64,000 nucleotides of DNA from Candidatus Borrarchaeum weybense (GTDB lineage Archaea > Asgardarchaeota > Sifarchaeia > Borrarchaeales > Borrarchaeaceae), in NCBI GenBank assembly GCA_019057385.1, contig JAHQJS010000004.1, positions 1,070,727-1,134,726 on the forward strand. Reading direction: 5' to 3'. A program made the position numbers and the translations under genes. Below, one piece after another: positions 1 through 7,825 of the stretch. The notes below the pieces were generated by a model. That model did not search any database. It worked only from the letters and a program-made list of their open reading frames with translations, and was not told where the DNA came from. The first letter of the stretch is position 1, and each line of letters starts with the position of its first letter.

Positions 1-810
1 GACTACCATAAGAGTAGCGATACTAATTGTTGGTGCTGCCAGCAGAAATACTAATGCTGCGCCTGGGCTCATCCCGAGTGCTAAAAATGTGGCCGCCAAT
101 GGAATTTCAACGGGAGGAATGACAAACAAGGGGATTCCTATAAATGCCGCGAGCAGATAAGCGGTCAAACCTGTTGAGCCCATAGTACTTTCAATCCAGA
201 CCGGTGGTAAAACTGTTCTTAATAATGCCGCTACGAACACACCTACCACAATGAGCCAGAGTATTTCTTTGATATAGTCCCAGGTGTACGTCATAGCCTT
301 TTTCATTCTCGAGACAAAAGATACAACGACTTTTGGTTTCATGCGCCGTACTTTCCGTACTTTCTGTGCCTCTTCTTGCTCTTCCTTGCCAAAAACGAGG
401 TCTACAACGATACCAACTGCTATTGCAATAAGAACTGCACCAATAATTCTTGCAATTCCTAAACCGACATTTAACAATCCCATGGTGAGTAGAACACCTA
501 CTGGATTTATAGATGGACCTGCGATAAGGAACGTAACAGCGGGACCGATACCTGCACCTCTTCGTCTTATACCTGCAAATAATGGAAGTATCGCACAAGA
601 ACATACGCCTAATAATGCACCAGCGGCGGTTGCTGTGACATAAGCATACCATCTTCCACTACCCAAGAGTCGTAAGAAGGTGTCCCTCGAAATAAATTCG
701 CTAAAAATACCCGCCACAATGAACCCTACAGCTATACACCACCAGGCGTGGGAAAAATACTCGATTGCTATGATCCAAGTGCCAGTCAATATTTCTACAA
801 TAGTTACCAT
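1..810 (-). CDS. UPF0718/DUF318 (ArsP-like) permease, 3' end outside window
   Basis: The minus strand is open from an ATG at 810 down to base 1, so 270 residues are visible and the C-terminus is missing. The protein has several hydrophobic helices and the family hallmark near residues 75-115: a CSCAILPL stretch followed by a Gly/Pro-rich loop with GPSINPVGV. A second related half near the window edge contains IPPVEIPLAATFLALGMSPG. UPF0718 members are inner-membrane permeases; some (ArsP) export organoarsenicals, others are thought to move thiols or metals. The substrate here cannot be told. A GTGAGG ribosome site lies about 11 bases before the ATG, and an 8-bp inverted repeat sits upstream (839-862). 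The other ORFs here, on either strand, are frame shadows. The neighbouring TauE/SafE gene hints at a role with sulfur compounds, which is inference. Confidence 0.88.
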   Translation of the reverse strand, partial: MVTIVEILTGTWIIAIEYFSHAWWCIAVGFIVAGIFSEFISRDTFLRLLGSGRWYAYVTATAAGALLGVCSCAILPLFAGIRRRGAGIGPAVTFLIAGPSINPVGVLLTMGLLNVGLGIARIIGAVLIAIAVGIVVDLVFGKEEQEEAQKVRKVRRMKPKVVVSFVSRMKKAMTYTWDYIKEILWLIVVGVFVAALLRTVLPPVWIESTMGSTGLTAYLLAAFIGIPLFVIPPVEIPLAATFLALGMSPGAALVFLLAAPTISIATLMVV

Positions 811-838
811 TATTTTAGATCCTCACATAAGTAATATA

Positions 839-862
839 TTATATCGTTATATGGCGATATAA
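839..862. promoter_or_regulatory. Inverted repeat in permease promoter (operator candidate)
   Basis: Arms TTATATCG (839-846) and CGATATAA (855-862) are exact reverse complements separated by 8 bases. The site lies 29 bases upstream of the permease ATG, where an archaeal promoter would be, so a repressor bound here would block it. The arm core ATATCG/CGATAT recurs at 7350-7365 in front of the DGC-domain gene pair, in the opposite order. The AT-rich content means a chance match cannot be excluded. Confidence 0.45.
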
Positions 863-967
863 TCATATTTCAATTATAAGTCTTTTGGTGAAGGATGATC
901 TCAAGAGCATTTCACAGTTGATAAAAAGCTGATGTGTAATTCATTCTCTCTCTAAATTTTTCCTTGC

Positions 968-1111
968 TCATTTAACAAGCAAAAAGGTAAGAGCAATCAA
1001 GAGCAATATGTTTCCGAGGCAAAAAATAGTCTCTAATTGTCCAGTTGGAGATTCACACCACCTGAATAGGCAACCAAAACCCAGAATTATAGCTGCAATA
1101 GCTATACTCAC
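968..1111 (-). CDS. Tiny membrane protein, 47 aa, unknown
   Basis: A 48-codon frame starts at GTG (1109-1111) seven bases after a strong AAGGAG ribosome site and ends at TGA (968-970). It predicts two membrane helices (residues about 3-16 and 29-46) joined by a short loop with RWCESPTGQ; Cys14, Cys19 and Cys31 are notable. It lies between the TauE/SafE gene and the UPF0718 permease on the same strand, so it may be a small subunit or regulator of one of them. I do not recognise a family. The ribosome site and the clean hydrophobic pattern support it; its short length limits certainty. Confidence 0.55.
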   Translation of the reverse strand: MSIAIAAIILGFGCLFRWCESPTGQLETIFCLGNILLLIALTFLLVK

Positions 1112-1271
1112 GATCTCCTTCTTTTAATTAAGTCTTATACTTTGAAGTTATAAGGTCATTTGTAATTATGAAATCTAGAACACATGTTCCAATAGACACA
1201 CTTTATCTTGTGTAAAAAGGCTTTGGCTTTCATCCCCCCACCTGTAGGAAGAGGACTTCCAGACGATATAG

Positions 1272-2117
1272 TTAAATGGGAATTCCAAGCCAAGCAAAGA
1301 CCCCAATCAATCGTAAGCCTACATAGATATATAGGATTGCAAGTAAAATTTTGAGTTGCTTTGGCTGTATCCTATGAGTCATTGAGGCACCTAATTGGGC
1401 AGTTATAACACTGGTAGATGCGAGGGTTAAAAATGCAATTAAGTTAAACCAGCCGAAGCTATACGGAGGATATGCTGCAGTCTGTTGTAGAGATCCTAAA
1501 ATGCCAAAAGATACGGCACCCACAGAAGAGCCTATCACCATAGTACTTATCGAAATAAGGACTGCCGTATGTATGGGAATCTCAAGTAACGTATTTAGTA
1601 CCGGCATATAAACAAGGCCACCTCCAATGCCCATGAAATGGGCGACACCTCCAGATCCGAGTCCCCCTGCAACATATTTTTCTTTGTTTAACTCTTTTAA
1701 TTCCGCAACCTGTTTTGGTCTAGCCGTCATAAATCGATATGCCCCTATTATACATGCAATTCCGAAGAGTATTTTTAAAAGATAACCTGGGGCGAAGTAT
1801 GCTCCAACACTTCCAATAACAGATCCAATCCCGACAGGGATTGCATAGTATAAGTAATGTTGTTTCGGAAATGAAATTTTTTTGCTATGTTTCCAAGCAC
1901 CACTAAATGCTGTCGGCACTACTACTGCCATATTGGTTCCAAATGCGATTTTTACTGCAATATCAAGAGGCACGCCCATAAGTTCATTAAAACAAAAGAT
2001 CATCACAGGCACCATAATAAAACAGCCACCAACTCCAAAAAAAGCGCTTACAAATCCAACTAAAGCGCCAGCGATAAGTAAAAACGCAATAATTTCCGGT
2101 GTAAAAATTGCTGCCAT
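1272..2117 (-). CDS. TauE/SafE family anion/sulfur-compound exporter
   Basis: About 281 residues with eight or so membrane helices and the duplicated TauE/SafE signature: GFVSAFFGVGGCFIMVP near the N-terminus, and AHFMGIGGGLVYMPVL in the second half. Family members (TauE, SafE, TSUP) are proposed to export sulfite, sulfoacetate or related organosulfur anions, or to take up thiosulfate-like compounds. I place the start at the ATG at 2117, which has GGTGAG four bases upstream. A TTG at 2135 would add six residues but has no ribosome site. A GGAAG/CTTCC hairpin (1247-1260) follows the stop codon. It sits between an iron-sulfur flavoprotein gene and the UPF0718 permease gene, suggesting a small thiol/sulfur export locus. 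The substrate is not determinable. Confidence 0.88.
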   Translation of the reverse strand: MAAIFTPEIIAFLLIAGALVGFVSAFFGVGGCFIMVPVMIFCFNELMGVPLDIAVKIAFGTNMAVVVPTAFSGAWKHSKKISFPKQHYLYYAIPVGIGSVIGSVGAYFAPGYLLKILFGIACIIGAYRFMTARPKQVAELKELNKEKYVAGGLGSGGVAHFMGIGGGLVYMPVLNTLLEIPIHTAVLISISTMVIGSSVGAVSFGILGSLQQTAAYPPYSFGWFNLIAFLTLASTSVITAQLGASMTHRIQPKQLKILLAILYIYVGLRLIGVFAWLGIPI

Positions 2118-2260
2118 ATTTCTCACCAAATTCAACTTTTAATCCGATGGGAAGATTTTCAAATAGATTAGTATATCGAAATATATGCATTTAACAGTTA
2201 CAATACTAATATAATTATATGTTTTCGGTTACAGATTGTAATATGTCTAACAATGGCAAA

Positions 2261-2824
2261 TCACTTTCGATGTTGTAACCTTTTTATCATCATTATCATG
2301 GATTTTGCTAGATATCTTGCACTTTTGATAGCGTGAATATCACTCGTGATCTCTCCTTTGCTAAATGCGAACCCTACGACACCTCTGTAGCTTACAGTGA
2401 TTTCATGTTTTAGAAAAAAAGAGTGGATAGCTTGAATTGCAGTTTCGTGTCCAAATCGTCTTCCTACAACAACACACCCGCCTACTTTTCCCTTTAGTTT
2501 TCTTCGCATGCACCACGTTCTATCTATAAATATTTTAGTCTGTGCTGTTACGTTGTTAAAATAGACGGGGGAAGCTATCAGAATCCCATCAGACGCAAGC
2601 AGTTTTGGATAGATTTCTTCCATTTCATCCTTAATAGCACATTTTCCATTTTCTACACATATCCAACAACTATCACACGGATGGATTTTAAATTCTGACA
2701 ATCTAATAAGATCAACATTGGCTCCAAGTTTTTCTGCAGTTTTTAAAAATACATCAACTAAGTATTCTGTATTTCCTTCCTTTCTTGGGCTTCCAGAAAT
2801 TGCTAGAATTTGCAAATATGTCAC
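2261..2824 (-). CDS. Iron-sulfur flavoprotein (Isf-like NADPH-dependent FMN reductase)
   Basis: 187 residues. It begins with the flavodoxin-like FMN loop ISGSPRKEGNTEYLV and then carries a compact cysteine motif, CDSCWICVENGKC (C-x2-C-x2-C-x5-C, residues about 49-61), which in methanogen Isf binds a [4Fe-4S] cluster. ASPVYFNNVTAQTKIFIDR is the second FMN/dimer segment. Isf proteins pass electrons from ferredoxin to FMN and have been linked to reduction of O2 or peroxide. The gene is downstream of the ABC exporter genes, with about 45 bases between, and upstream of the TauE/SafE gene, all on the minus strand. Family assignment is secure; the physiological acceptor is unknown. Confidence 0.88.
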   Translation of the reverse strand: MTYLQILAISGSPRKEGNTEYLVDVFLKTAEKLGANVDLIRLSEFKIHPCDSCWICVENGKCAIKDEMEEIYPKLLASDGILIASPVYFNNVTAQTKIFIDRTWCMRRKLKGKVGGCVVVGRRFGHETAIQAIHSFFLKHEITVSYRGVVGFAFSKGEITSDIHAIKSARYLAKSMIMMIKRLQHRK

Positions 2825-2868
2825 CTAAAGCTTTCTAACATGTTAAGTAGTTGTAAGGCACAATATTG

Positions 2869-3633
2869 TTATTCCCTTTCTAAAGTTCTTTTTTGTGCTG
2901 CTAATGCTGCTACAAAAAGAAAGATAGTAAAACATAGAAGAATCACTACATTTATAGTCCAGTTATGTCCTACGTACCCCTCAAATGCACATCTATTTAA
3001 GTTGTGCGTATAGGTAAGTGGTGAAAGTGCTGCAATTATTTGTCCCCAGACCGGTAACTGTTCAAGAGGGATAAAAACCCCACTGATGAAGATGAGGGGC
3101 AAGCGTACTAAATTTGCTAAAGTCATAATTTCAGATGGCGTATCTGTAGGAAGGGCTGAGAATAGAGTACCAAGTGAAGCAAAACAAAATGCAGACAAAG
3201 GTATGCTGATTATCAAAGCATTTACGCTGATTATACTCGCTCCAAATAAAAGAACTCCGAGAATTATGGGAATTATTACTAAAAATGTGCCAAATAATAA
3301 GCCCGATAAAATATCGCCGATGAGGACCGAATGCAACGAAATCGGCGTAGAAATCAATCGTTCAAAGGTTTTCGTTCGTCGTTCCCATGGCGCTATGACC
3401 GGTGTCACAGAAGAGGATGTAAAGAATATCGTAAGAGAGATCATACCAGGAACAAGAGCTTGTGGCGGGAGGTTTCTTCCTACGGAAAATGCAAGAAATA
3501 GGAAAAATGGGAAAAGAATTCCAAAAATAAGAACCGGGCCTTTTAAATAATATATGCGTACATCCTTTTTAGCTATGGCGTATATCCCTTGCAATTCTCT
3601 TCTAAGATCAACTTTCATAAACTTTGCCTTCAT
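2869..3633 (-). CDS. ABC-2 type transporter permease
   Basis: 254 residues with six hydrophobic segments and the ABC-2 architecture: a cytoplasmic N-terminus (about 35 residues, DVRIYYLKGP), then helices. The conserved central region has WERRTKTFERLISTP and the late segment LPLIFISGVFIPLEQLP, typical of DrrB/NodJ-like exporters. Its start overlaps the stop of the ATPase gene by four bases (ATGA type), so the two are translationally coupled. The pair likely forms a half-transporter exporting a lipid, drug or polymer. No substrate clue is present. Confidence 0.9.
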   Translation of the reverse strand: MKAKFMKVDLRRELQGIYAIAKKDVRIYYLKGPVLIFGILFPFFLFLAFSVGRNLPPQALVPGMISLTIFFTSSSVTPVIAPWERRTKTFERLISTPISLHSVLIGDILSGLLFGTFLVIIPIILGVLLFGASIISVNALIISIPLSAFCFASLGTLFSALPTDTPSEIMTLANLVRLPLIFISGVFIPLEQLPVWGQIIAALSPLTYTHNLNRCAFEGYVGHNWTINVVILLCFTIFLFVAALAAQKRTLERE

Positions 3634-4568
3634 TTACGATTTGTTTTAGAGGTAAACCTAACAAAAACATCTTCCAATGAAGGTGCGAGCGTGTTTATCG
3701 TAATAAATTGGAGATTATTGCTAGTTGCATATGAATGGAGTTCACGAAGCACTGGGTCTATCTTGGAGGTATATAACCTGAATTTATCGCCAAGCTTTCT
3801 TACTTCGATAACACCCTTAATTGTTTCTAGATCTACTTTCATGTGATTAGAAGACTTGTTAAACGCTACTTCGATAGACTGGGCACTTTGGATTGCTTTC
3901 TTTAAGTGCTCTGGCTTATCTATAGCAATTATTTTTCCATGGTTTATTATAGCTACTCTGTCACACAATTGATTCGCTTCTTCGATGTTATGAGTCGTTA
4001 AAAAAACTGTTGTTCCCTTTTTATTAAACTCTCGAATCAAGTCTCTTATAATACGTGTACTATGAACATCTAGTCCAGATGTTGGCTCGTCAAGAAAAAG
4101 AATTTTAGGGTCGTTTAGCAGCGCCATAGCTAGTATTACACGGCGTTTTAGACCTTTAGACAATGCCTTAAATTTTGTGTGGATCTTCTCGGATAGCTCT
4201 AGTAATTCTAAGAAATTTTGCGCCTTCGATTCTCTTACAGCCTTAGGAACACCGTAGAGTTCTCCCATTAACATCAAATTGTCCCATGTCGAGAGTTCTA
4301 CATATCCATTTGAAATCTCTGGCACGATACCCATAAGTTCCTTAGCAGAAGCTGTTTCTTTTTGAATGTCATATCCGTAGATCCGCGCGGAGCCTTCACT
4401 GGGCTTTGAAATTCCGATCAGCATTTTCACAGTTGTCGTTTTTCCTGCGCCATTTGGTCCAAGAAATCCAAATATTTCTCCTTGTTCAACTTCAAAATTG
4501 ATATGATCCACCGCTAGGAGCTCGCCATAATATTTTGTAAATTGTTCTACTTCAATAGCTATACTCAA
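3630..4568 (-). CDS. ABC exporter ATP-binding subunit (DrrA-like)
   Basis: 312 residues. Walker A GPNGAGKTTT near residue 38, Q-loop region GIVPEISNGYVELS, a degenerate signature LSKGLKRRV in place of LSGGQ near residue 138, Walker B ILFLDEPTSGLD, and the switch His in TTHNIEEAN. The C-terminal ~90 residues form the DrrA-type extension. It is the first gene of a two-gene operon with the ABC-2 permease. The LSKGLKRR signature is common in this exporter subfamily and is not a sign of decay. A GGGGGTA stretch about 8 bases upstream acts as the ribosome site. Confidence 0.92.
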   Translation of the reverse strand: MSIAIEVEQFTKYYGELLAVDHINFEVEQGEIFGFLGPNGAGKTTTVKMLIGISKPSEGSARIYGYDIQKETASAKELMGIVPEISNGYVELSTWDNLMLMGELYGVPKAVRESKAQNFLELLELSEKIHTKFKALSKGLKRRVILAMALLNDPKILFLDEPTSGLDVHSTRIIRDLIREFNKKGTTVFLTTHNIEEANQLCDRVAIINHGKIIAIDKPEHLKKAIQSAQSIEVAFNKSSNHMKVDLETIKGVIEVRKLGDKFRLYTSKIDPVLRELHSYATSNNLQFITINTLAPSLEDVFVRFTSKTNRK

Positions 4569-4700
4569 AGAAAGATACCCCCAAAAATCTGATTGTTACT
4601 CTGCGATATATAAATCTCATAGAAAGAGGTACGGAATGAACTTTCCAAAGATAAAGTAACATAAAAAAAGAAAGTAACGCTTAGAGTGCTTTAACTTTAT

Positions 4701-4739
4701 CGGCGGGAAGTCTCCTTCCGTCAGAGTGGGGTAGTTCAC
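4701..4739 (+). mobile_element. Relic resembling an IS200/IS605 right end
   Basis: The segment has GGGAAG at 4705-4710, a pyrimidine-rich CTCC arm with a matching GGGG arm, and ends in GGGGTAGTTCAC (4728-4739). IS605-type elements and the omega RNAs of TnpB commonly finish with GGGAAG, a GC-rich hairpin and then GTAGTTCAC. The stem is eroded: only four pairs (one T-G) remain. There is no tnpB or tnpA within reach on either side, so this would be a solo end. Intergenic bases 4569-4852 hold nothing else recognisable. Confidence 0.35.
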
Positions 4740-4852
4740 TGAATAATTAATACCTTAAAATTAAGTTGATTTGTAGCCACTTAAGAGTATAGATGAACTT
4801 GATGGATGACAAGGAAGTTAAAGGATAAAATTAAAAAACAAAAGAAATCTTT

Positions 4853-5482
4853 CTAAGGTGAATCGTTCCTAGGTTCTTTTTCTTCTTCTTTTTCTTCTTC
4901 TAAACAGAAATCAAGGCTTCCCTTATAAGCTGATGTAGCAGGGCATCCTAAACAATGCTCCAATTCATATTCTTCACATTCATAGCAGTTAAGATCACAG
5001 GGTGTCACACCATTGTGTTTCAATTTAAAGTTTACAGGGAAATATGGGGGGCTGACTAACCGACCAACACTGAGAACACTAACATTTCGAATACCATGAG
5101 GCGAACGAAGAATGCATGTACGGAGTATAGTTTCAAGTTGATGTTTATCCTCTGCAAATACCGTCGCAATGAGATCAAATTGCCCTAAGACTGTACTCAT
5201 TTGAATTATCCGCGGACATTCCTTGAACCGATTTATTAGTTCCCGGGTGCTTGCAGCACCATCTGTTTGAATCAGAAGATATACAACTTCTATATTAAGT
5301 TCCAAAATGTTGATTAGCACGCCCATTTTTATTATATTATTTTCACAAAGATTGACAAGCCTATTTCTGATTGCTACATGAGATAAATCAAGCTTCCTAC
5401 CTATCTCTGATAAAGTTGTGCGTGCATCCTTTCCAAGCCAGCCTATAATCTGTTGATCTATCCCGTCTATTTTTTGATCCAT
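4853..5482 (-). CDS. Lrp/AsnC family regulator with Cys-rich C-terminal tail
   Basis: 209 residues. Residues 1-60 form the Lrp helix-turn-helix (DQQIIGWLGKDARTTLSEIG and RKLDLSHVAIRNRLVNL). Residues about 65-140 are the RAM ligand-binding domain (QMSTVLGQFDLIATVFAED). Beyond the usual ~150-residue length is an added domain with six cysteines spaced C-x3-C-x2-C-x7-C-x2-C-x12-C (CDLNCYECEEY, then CLGCPATSAYKG), which looks like a metal or Fe-S site, followed by an acidic Glu/Lys tail. This could couple amino-acid sensing to metal or redox state, which is inference. Tandem 19-base repeats at 5608-5648 lie about 130 bases upstream and may be its own operator. Confidence 0.85.
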   Translation of the reverse strand: MDQKIDGIDQQIIGWLGKDARTTLSEIGRKLDLSHVAIRNRLVNLCENNIIKMGVLINILELNIEVVYLLIQTDGAASTRELINRFKECPRIIQMSTVLGQFDLIATVFAEDKHQLETILRTCILRSPHGIRNVSVLSVGRLVSPPYFPVNFKLKHNGVTPCDLNCYECEEYELEHCLGCPATSAYKGSLDFCLEEEKEEEKEPRNDSP

Positions 5483-5998
5483 GAGCCAGAAGCCCCCGTG
5501 TGTTTATTTCAAATTGAAAGTTTCAAAATGGAATGAATGAAGTTGTTGTTATTACACAATGAATCGTTTGCCCTAAAAAAGTTATCTTTTTGAAACTTTA
5601 TATTTTTGTAACAAAAAAAGTTGATTGTCGTAACAAAAGAAGTTGATTTAAATCTAAATTAATTTTTTAATTTTTTTGAATGTCATTGTACTGACCTCTG
5701 TGTATTTATCTGCTTTTTAGGATTTAAATTCAACTTTTGTGTGAATGACTATTGCATAGAGAGAAGGATTGGTTGAAAGTAATGTTGAAAAAGACTCTCT
5801 GGCAATGGTCTCGAAGGATCGCCATTCTTTTAATGATGTTGTTTTCTTCCTGTGAATTTCTACTGTGAAATATTTAGTAATTCCTAAATTCAATTTGTAA
5901 CCAAAATCTTAAATATAAGATATTTTTTTTAAGTATAATCGCTTAATTAGTTACAATTTTATAATAGTAACTTCTTCACTTTGTAAGTCACATAATAA
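5483..5998. other. Intergenic AT-rich region, regulatory repeats, no confident gene
   Basis: The region holds the promoter of the Lrp-like gene and the tandem repeats at 5608-5648. A 28-codon frame on the plus strand at 5782-5868 encodes a KK-plus-hydrophobic stretch resembling an isolated signal peptide (MLKKTLWQW then ILLMMLFSSC). It has no clear ribosome site and I do not call it. Nothing else was recognised. Confidence 0.5.
5608..5648. repeat. Two 19-base direct repeats, 22-base spacing (Lrp operator candidate)
   Basis: GTAACAAAAAAAGTTGATT at 5608-5626 recurs at 5630-5648 with one mismatch. The 22-base period puts both copies on the same face of the helix, as expected for an Lrp-type octamer that wraps DNA. 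The position, about 125-165 bases upstream of the divergent Lrp-like start, fits autoregulation. The binding protein is inferred. Confidence 0.5.
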
Positions 5999-6079
5999 AA
6001 TGGACGCTATACGCACCCGGATCCTTCAGATACCGTCTATTTTCACATCTATCACAATATTGGCATAGAGGGACGAAAA

Positions 6080-6286
6080 ACGCATACGATCGCTTACGTA
6101 GATATAGAACGCTGTATTGGTTGTAAACAATGTGAGAAATATTGCCCTGTTGGCGCTATAAGGGTAGTTGGAAAGAAGGCGTATGTTAATTGGATGCAAT
6201 GTATTGGCTGCGGACTTTGTGCTAATAACTGTCCCCAGAAGGCAATAATTCCGATGTTACGTTATATTCCTGCCTATACGCGGTGA
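6080..6286 (+). CDS. Small 2x[4Fe-4S] ferredoxin with no normal start codon
   Basis: The frame carries two full ferredoxin clusters: CIGCKQCEKYCP near residues 11-22 and CIGCGLCANNCP near 40-51, ending at TGA (6284-6286), about 68 residues. Both C-x2-C-x2-C-x3-CP motifs are intact. The frame is open from 5999 but contains no ATG, GTG or TTG before the clusters. A GAGGGA sequence (6068-6073) lies six bases before an ACG codon at 6080, which would give the ordinary ferredoxin opening (M)HTIAYVDIERC. Either ACG is used, an ATG has mutated to ACG, or the gene is a decaying copy. It precedes a winged-helix regulator by 58 bases. Family certain; expression uncertain. Confidence 0.6.
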   Translation, partial: THTIAYVDIERCIGCKQCEKYCPVGAIRVVGKKAYVNWMQCIGCGLCANNCPQKAIIPMLRYIPAYTR

Positions 6287-6344
6287 TAGGATAAAGGGAT
6301 GATTCTACAAAGTCTAATCCTATTACATTAACGGAGTTGATAAC

Positions 6345-7262
6345 TTGATTAAAGACCTAGAAGAGATATTCAGAGTCCTTGAAACACAGAAAAAATCAAA
6401 AATTGTGTGGACACTTTTCGAAAAAGGAGAACAGGATCTCTGCGCATTAATGGAATTGATTGATTATCCCTCCAGATACAAATCGAAATTTGTATCCCGA
6501 TATATCTTAAAACTTCAAGATTTGGGTTATATTGACCGCAATAACGAACATTATGCTCTCACTCCTCACGGAACCTTATTTCTTGATACTTTAGGTGATC
6601 TTGCCAACTCCAACTTAAAAATGTCTAACAAAGTTCGACTCCTCAAATTGCTAAGAAGACCAAAAACAATGGAACAGTTGTATGACACCTTATCAATTTC
6701 ACGAATGCAATGTCATCAACTTATGAAATGCCTTATGAAAAGGGGTTTTGTTAAAACAGAAGCACAAAGATACAGAATATGCCCCCCAATCCGGCTAAAG
6801 GAGCTGAAAAATATCCCCTTTTACTACTGGAAACTTCTTAAAATCCTTCTGACTAAAGAAAGTTGTAGTGCTCAAGAACTCGCAACTGCTACTGGATTAG
6901 CATTAAAAGGCGTTCAAACACGCTTATCAGAATTAAAACGAATGGGTATTGTAGAGTCCACAGGTCCAGATCCTCTTCCGCAAGGAAATTTCTTCAAGTT
7001 TTACCGACTTACGGCTAAGGGTAACGAGATTTTGAAGAAAATAGATGAATTTGAAAGGCAGTTTAGTTTGGTTGACTTGATTTTTCAACTTCTCTCTAAG
7101 GAACAACGACTAACGGAAAGGGAACTGTGGAGAACTATTTCGAGAAAAATGAACCACCCAGCGAACACTTTTGATGTTAGACATGCGATTAACTTTCTAA
7201 AGAAGATTGGCGTTTTAGATGGCGACATCGTGAATGGCTACGTCTGGCATGAGTTGTCTTAG
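6345..7262 (+). CDS. Multi-winged-helix DNA-binding protein
   Basis: 305 residues from a TTG start with GGAG about nine bases upstream. At least three winged-helix-like units are visible: residues 5-75 (KIVWTLFEKGEQDLCALMELI then GYIDRNNEHYALTPHGTLFLD), residues 90-145 (RLLKLLRRPKTMEQLYDTLS) and residues 160-230 (LLKILLTKESCSAQELATATGL then VQTRLSELKRMGIVEST). A fourth C-terminal helical unit follows. Repeated wHTH proteins of this kind are common in archaea and act as transcription factors, usually without known ligands. Its targets are unknown; the nearest candidates are the ferredoxin behind it and the DGC genes ahead of it. Confidence 0.75.
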   Translation: MIKDLEEIFRVLETQKKSKIVWTLFEKGEQDLCALMELIDYPSRYKSKFVSRYILKLQDLGYIDRNNEHYALTPHGTLFLDTLGDLANSNLKMSNKVRLLKLLRRPKTMEQLYDTLSISRMQCHQLMKCLMKRGFVKTEAQRYRICPPIRLKELKNIPFYYWKLLKILLTKESCSAQELATATGLALKGVQTRLSELKRMGIVESTGPDPLPQGNFFKFYRLTAKGNEILKKIDEFERQFSLVDLIFQLLSKEQRLTERELWRTISRKMNHPANTFDVRHAINFLKKIGVLDGDIVNGYVWHELS

Positions 7263-7340
7263 GAAATAACGCAGTTATTTGTTTATCTCATGTTATCTTT
7301 TTTTGGATCTCTGACTCAGATAAACTGCATTTTCCGTAAT

Positions 7341-7365
7341 GTTTATAAACGATATCTATATATCG
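7341..7365 (+). promoter_or_regulatory. TATA box plus palindromic operator before DGC genes
   Basis: A symmetrical TATA element GTTTATAAAC (7341-7350) is followed at once by CGATATCTATATATCG (7350-7365), whose 6-base arms CGATAT/ATATCG are exact inverted repeats. Transcription would begin near 7370-7376, so a dimer bound to the palindrome would cover the initiation region and repress. The arm sequence matches that upstream of the UPF0718 permease (839-862). Confidence 0.55.
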
Positions 7366-7393
7366 CTATGAAACGATAAACAGGTGTCATAAA

Positions 7394-7813
7394 ATGGCAG
7401 GAAATGAACAGAAGGTAGGAATCATTTCGTGCACTGGCGTTTCGAGTGATAGTCAATGTTCAAAGGAAGGTTTGATTGCACGACAGGCAATGTACAAAGT
7501 ACTCGAAGATCTCAGACCTGACAAAACTTTACTTGTCTGTTTACCAGCTCTTGCAGCAGAAGTTGAAGAAGATGTGATTTTTGTGAGAGATTCTCCGACC
7601 ATAGTTATTGAGGGTTGCCCAGACGATTGCTCAACGAAAGTACTCGGACAATTTGAAACAAAGCAAATATACTCAACGTATTATGTCAAAGATTTCATAC
7701 AAGATATTGAATTCTCAGACTCACTAATCGACTTATCTCCCGAGGAAGACTCCGTTTCAGAACGTATAGCAGAAAAAATTGCGCAAGATGTTGATAAAAT
7801 CTTGCAAGGATGA
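7394..7813 (+). CDS. DGC-domain (putative zinc-binding) protein 1
   Basis: 139 residues. The family pattern is ISCTGVSSDSQCSKEGL at the N-terminus, LLVCLPALAAEVEE in the middle and VIEGCPDDCSTKVL at about residue 78, which corresponds to the DGC motif (here EGC). DGC-domain proteins (PF08859) carry conserved cysteines proposed to bind zinc; their biochemical role is not established. They often sit near metal, thiol or permease genes. It is followed after 12 bases by a paralogue, and the pair is preceded by a palindromic operator. The cdhA operon follows after a 417-base leader region. Confidence 0.75.
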   Translation: MAGNEQKVGIISCTGVSSDSQCSKEGLIARQAMYKVLEDLRPDKTLLVCLPALAAEVEEDVIFVRDSPTIVIEGCPDDCSTKVLGQFETKQIYSTYYVKDFIQDIEFSDSLIDLSPEEDSVSERIAEKIAQDVDKILQG

Positions 7814-7825
7814 AGGTGACTTAAC

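Noticed and set aside
191..652. Minus-strand 153-codon ORF and plus-strand ORFs 284-643 and 680-862
   Set aside because: Arg/Cys-rich or low-complexity translations in shadow frames of the UPF0718 permease, which runs through in another minus-strand frame.
1156..1233. 25-codon minus-strand frame (start MKAKAFLHKIK) preceded by GGTGGGGGG
   Set aside because: Ribosome-like sequence is good, but the peptide is very short and featureless, and the G-run may be part of the TauE/SafE gene's 3' region.
5782..5868. 28-codon plus-strand frame resembling a bare signal peptide
   Set aside because: No ribosome site and no continuation; probably chance.
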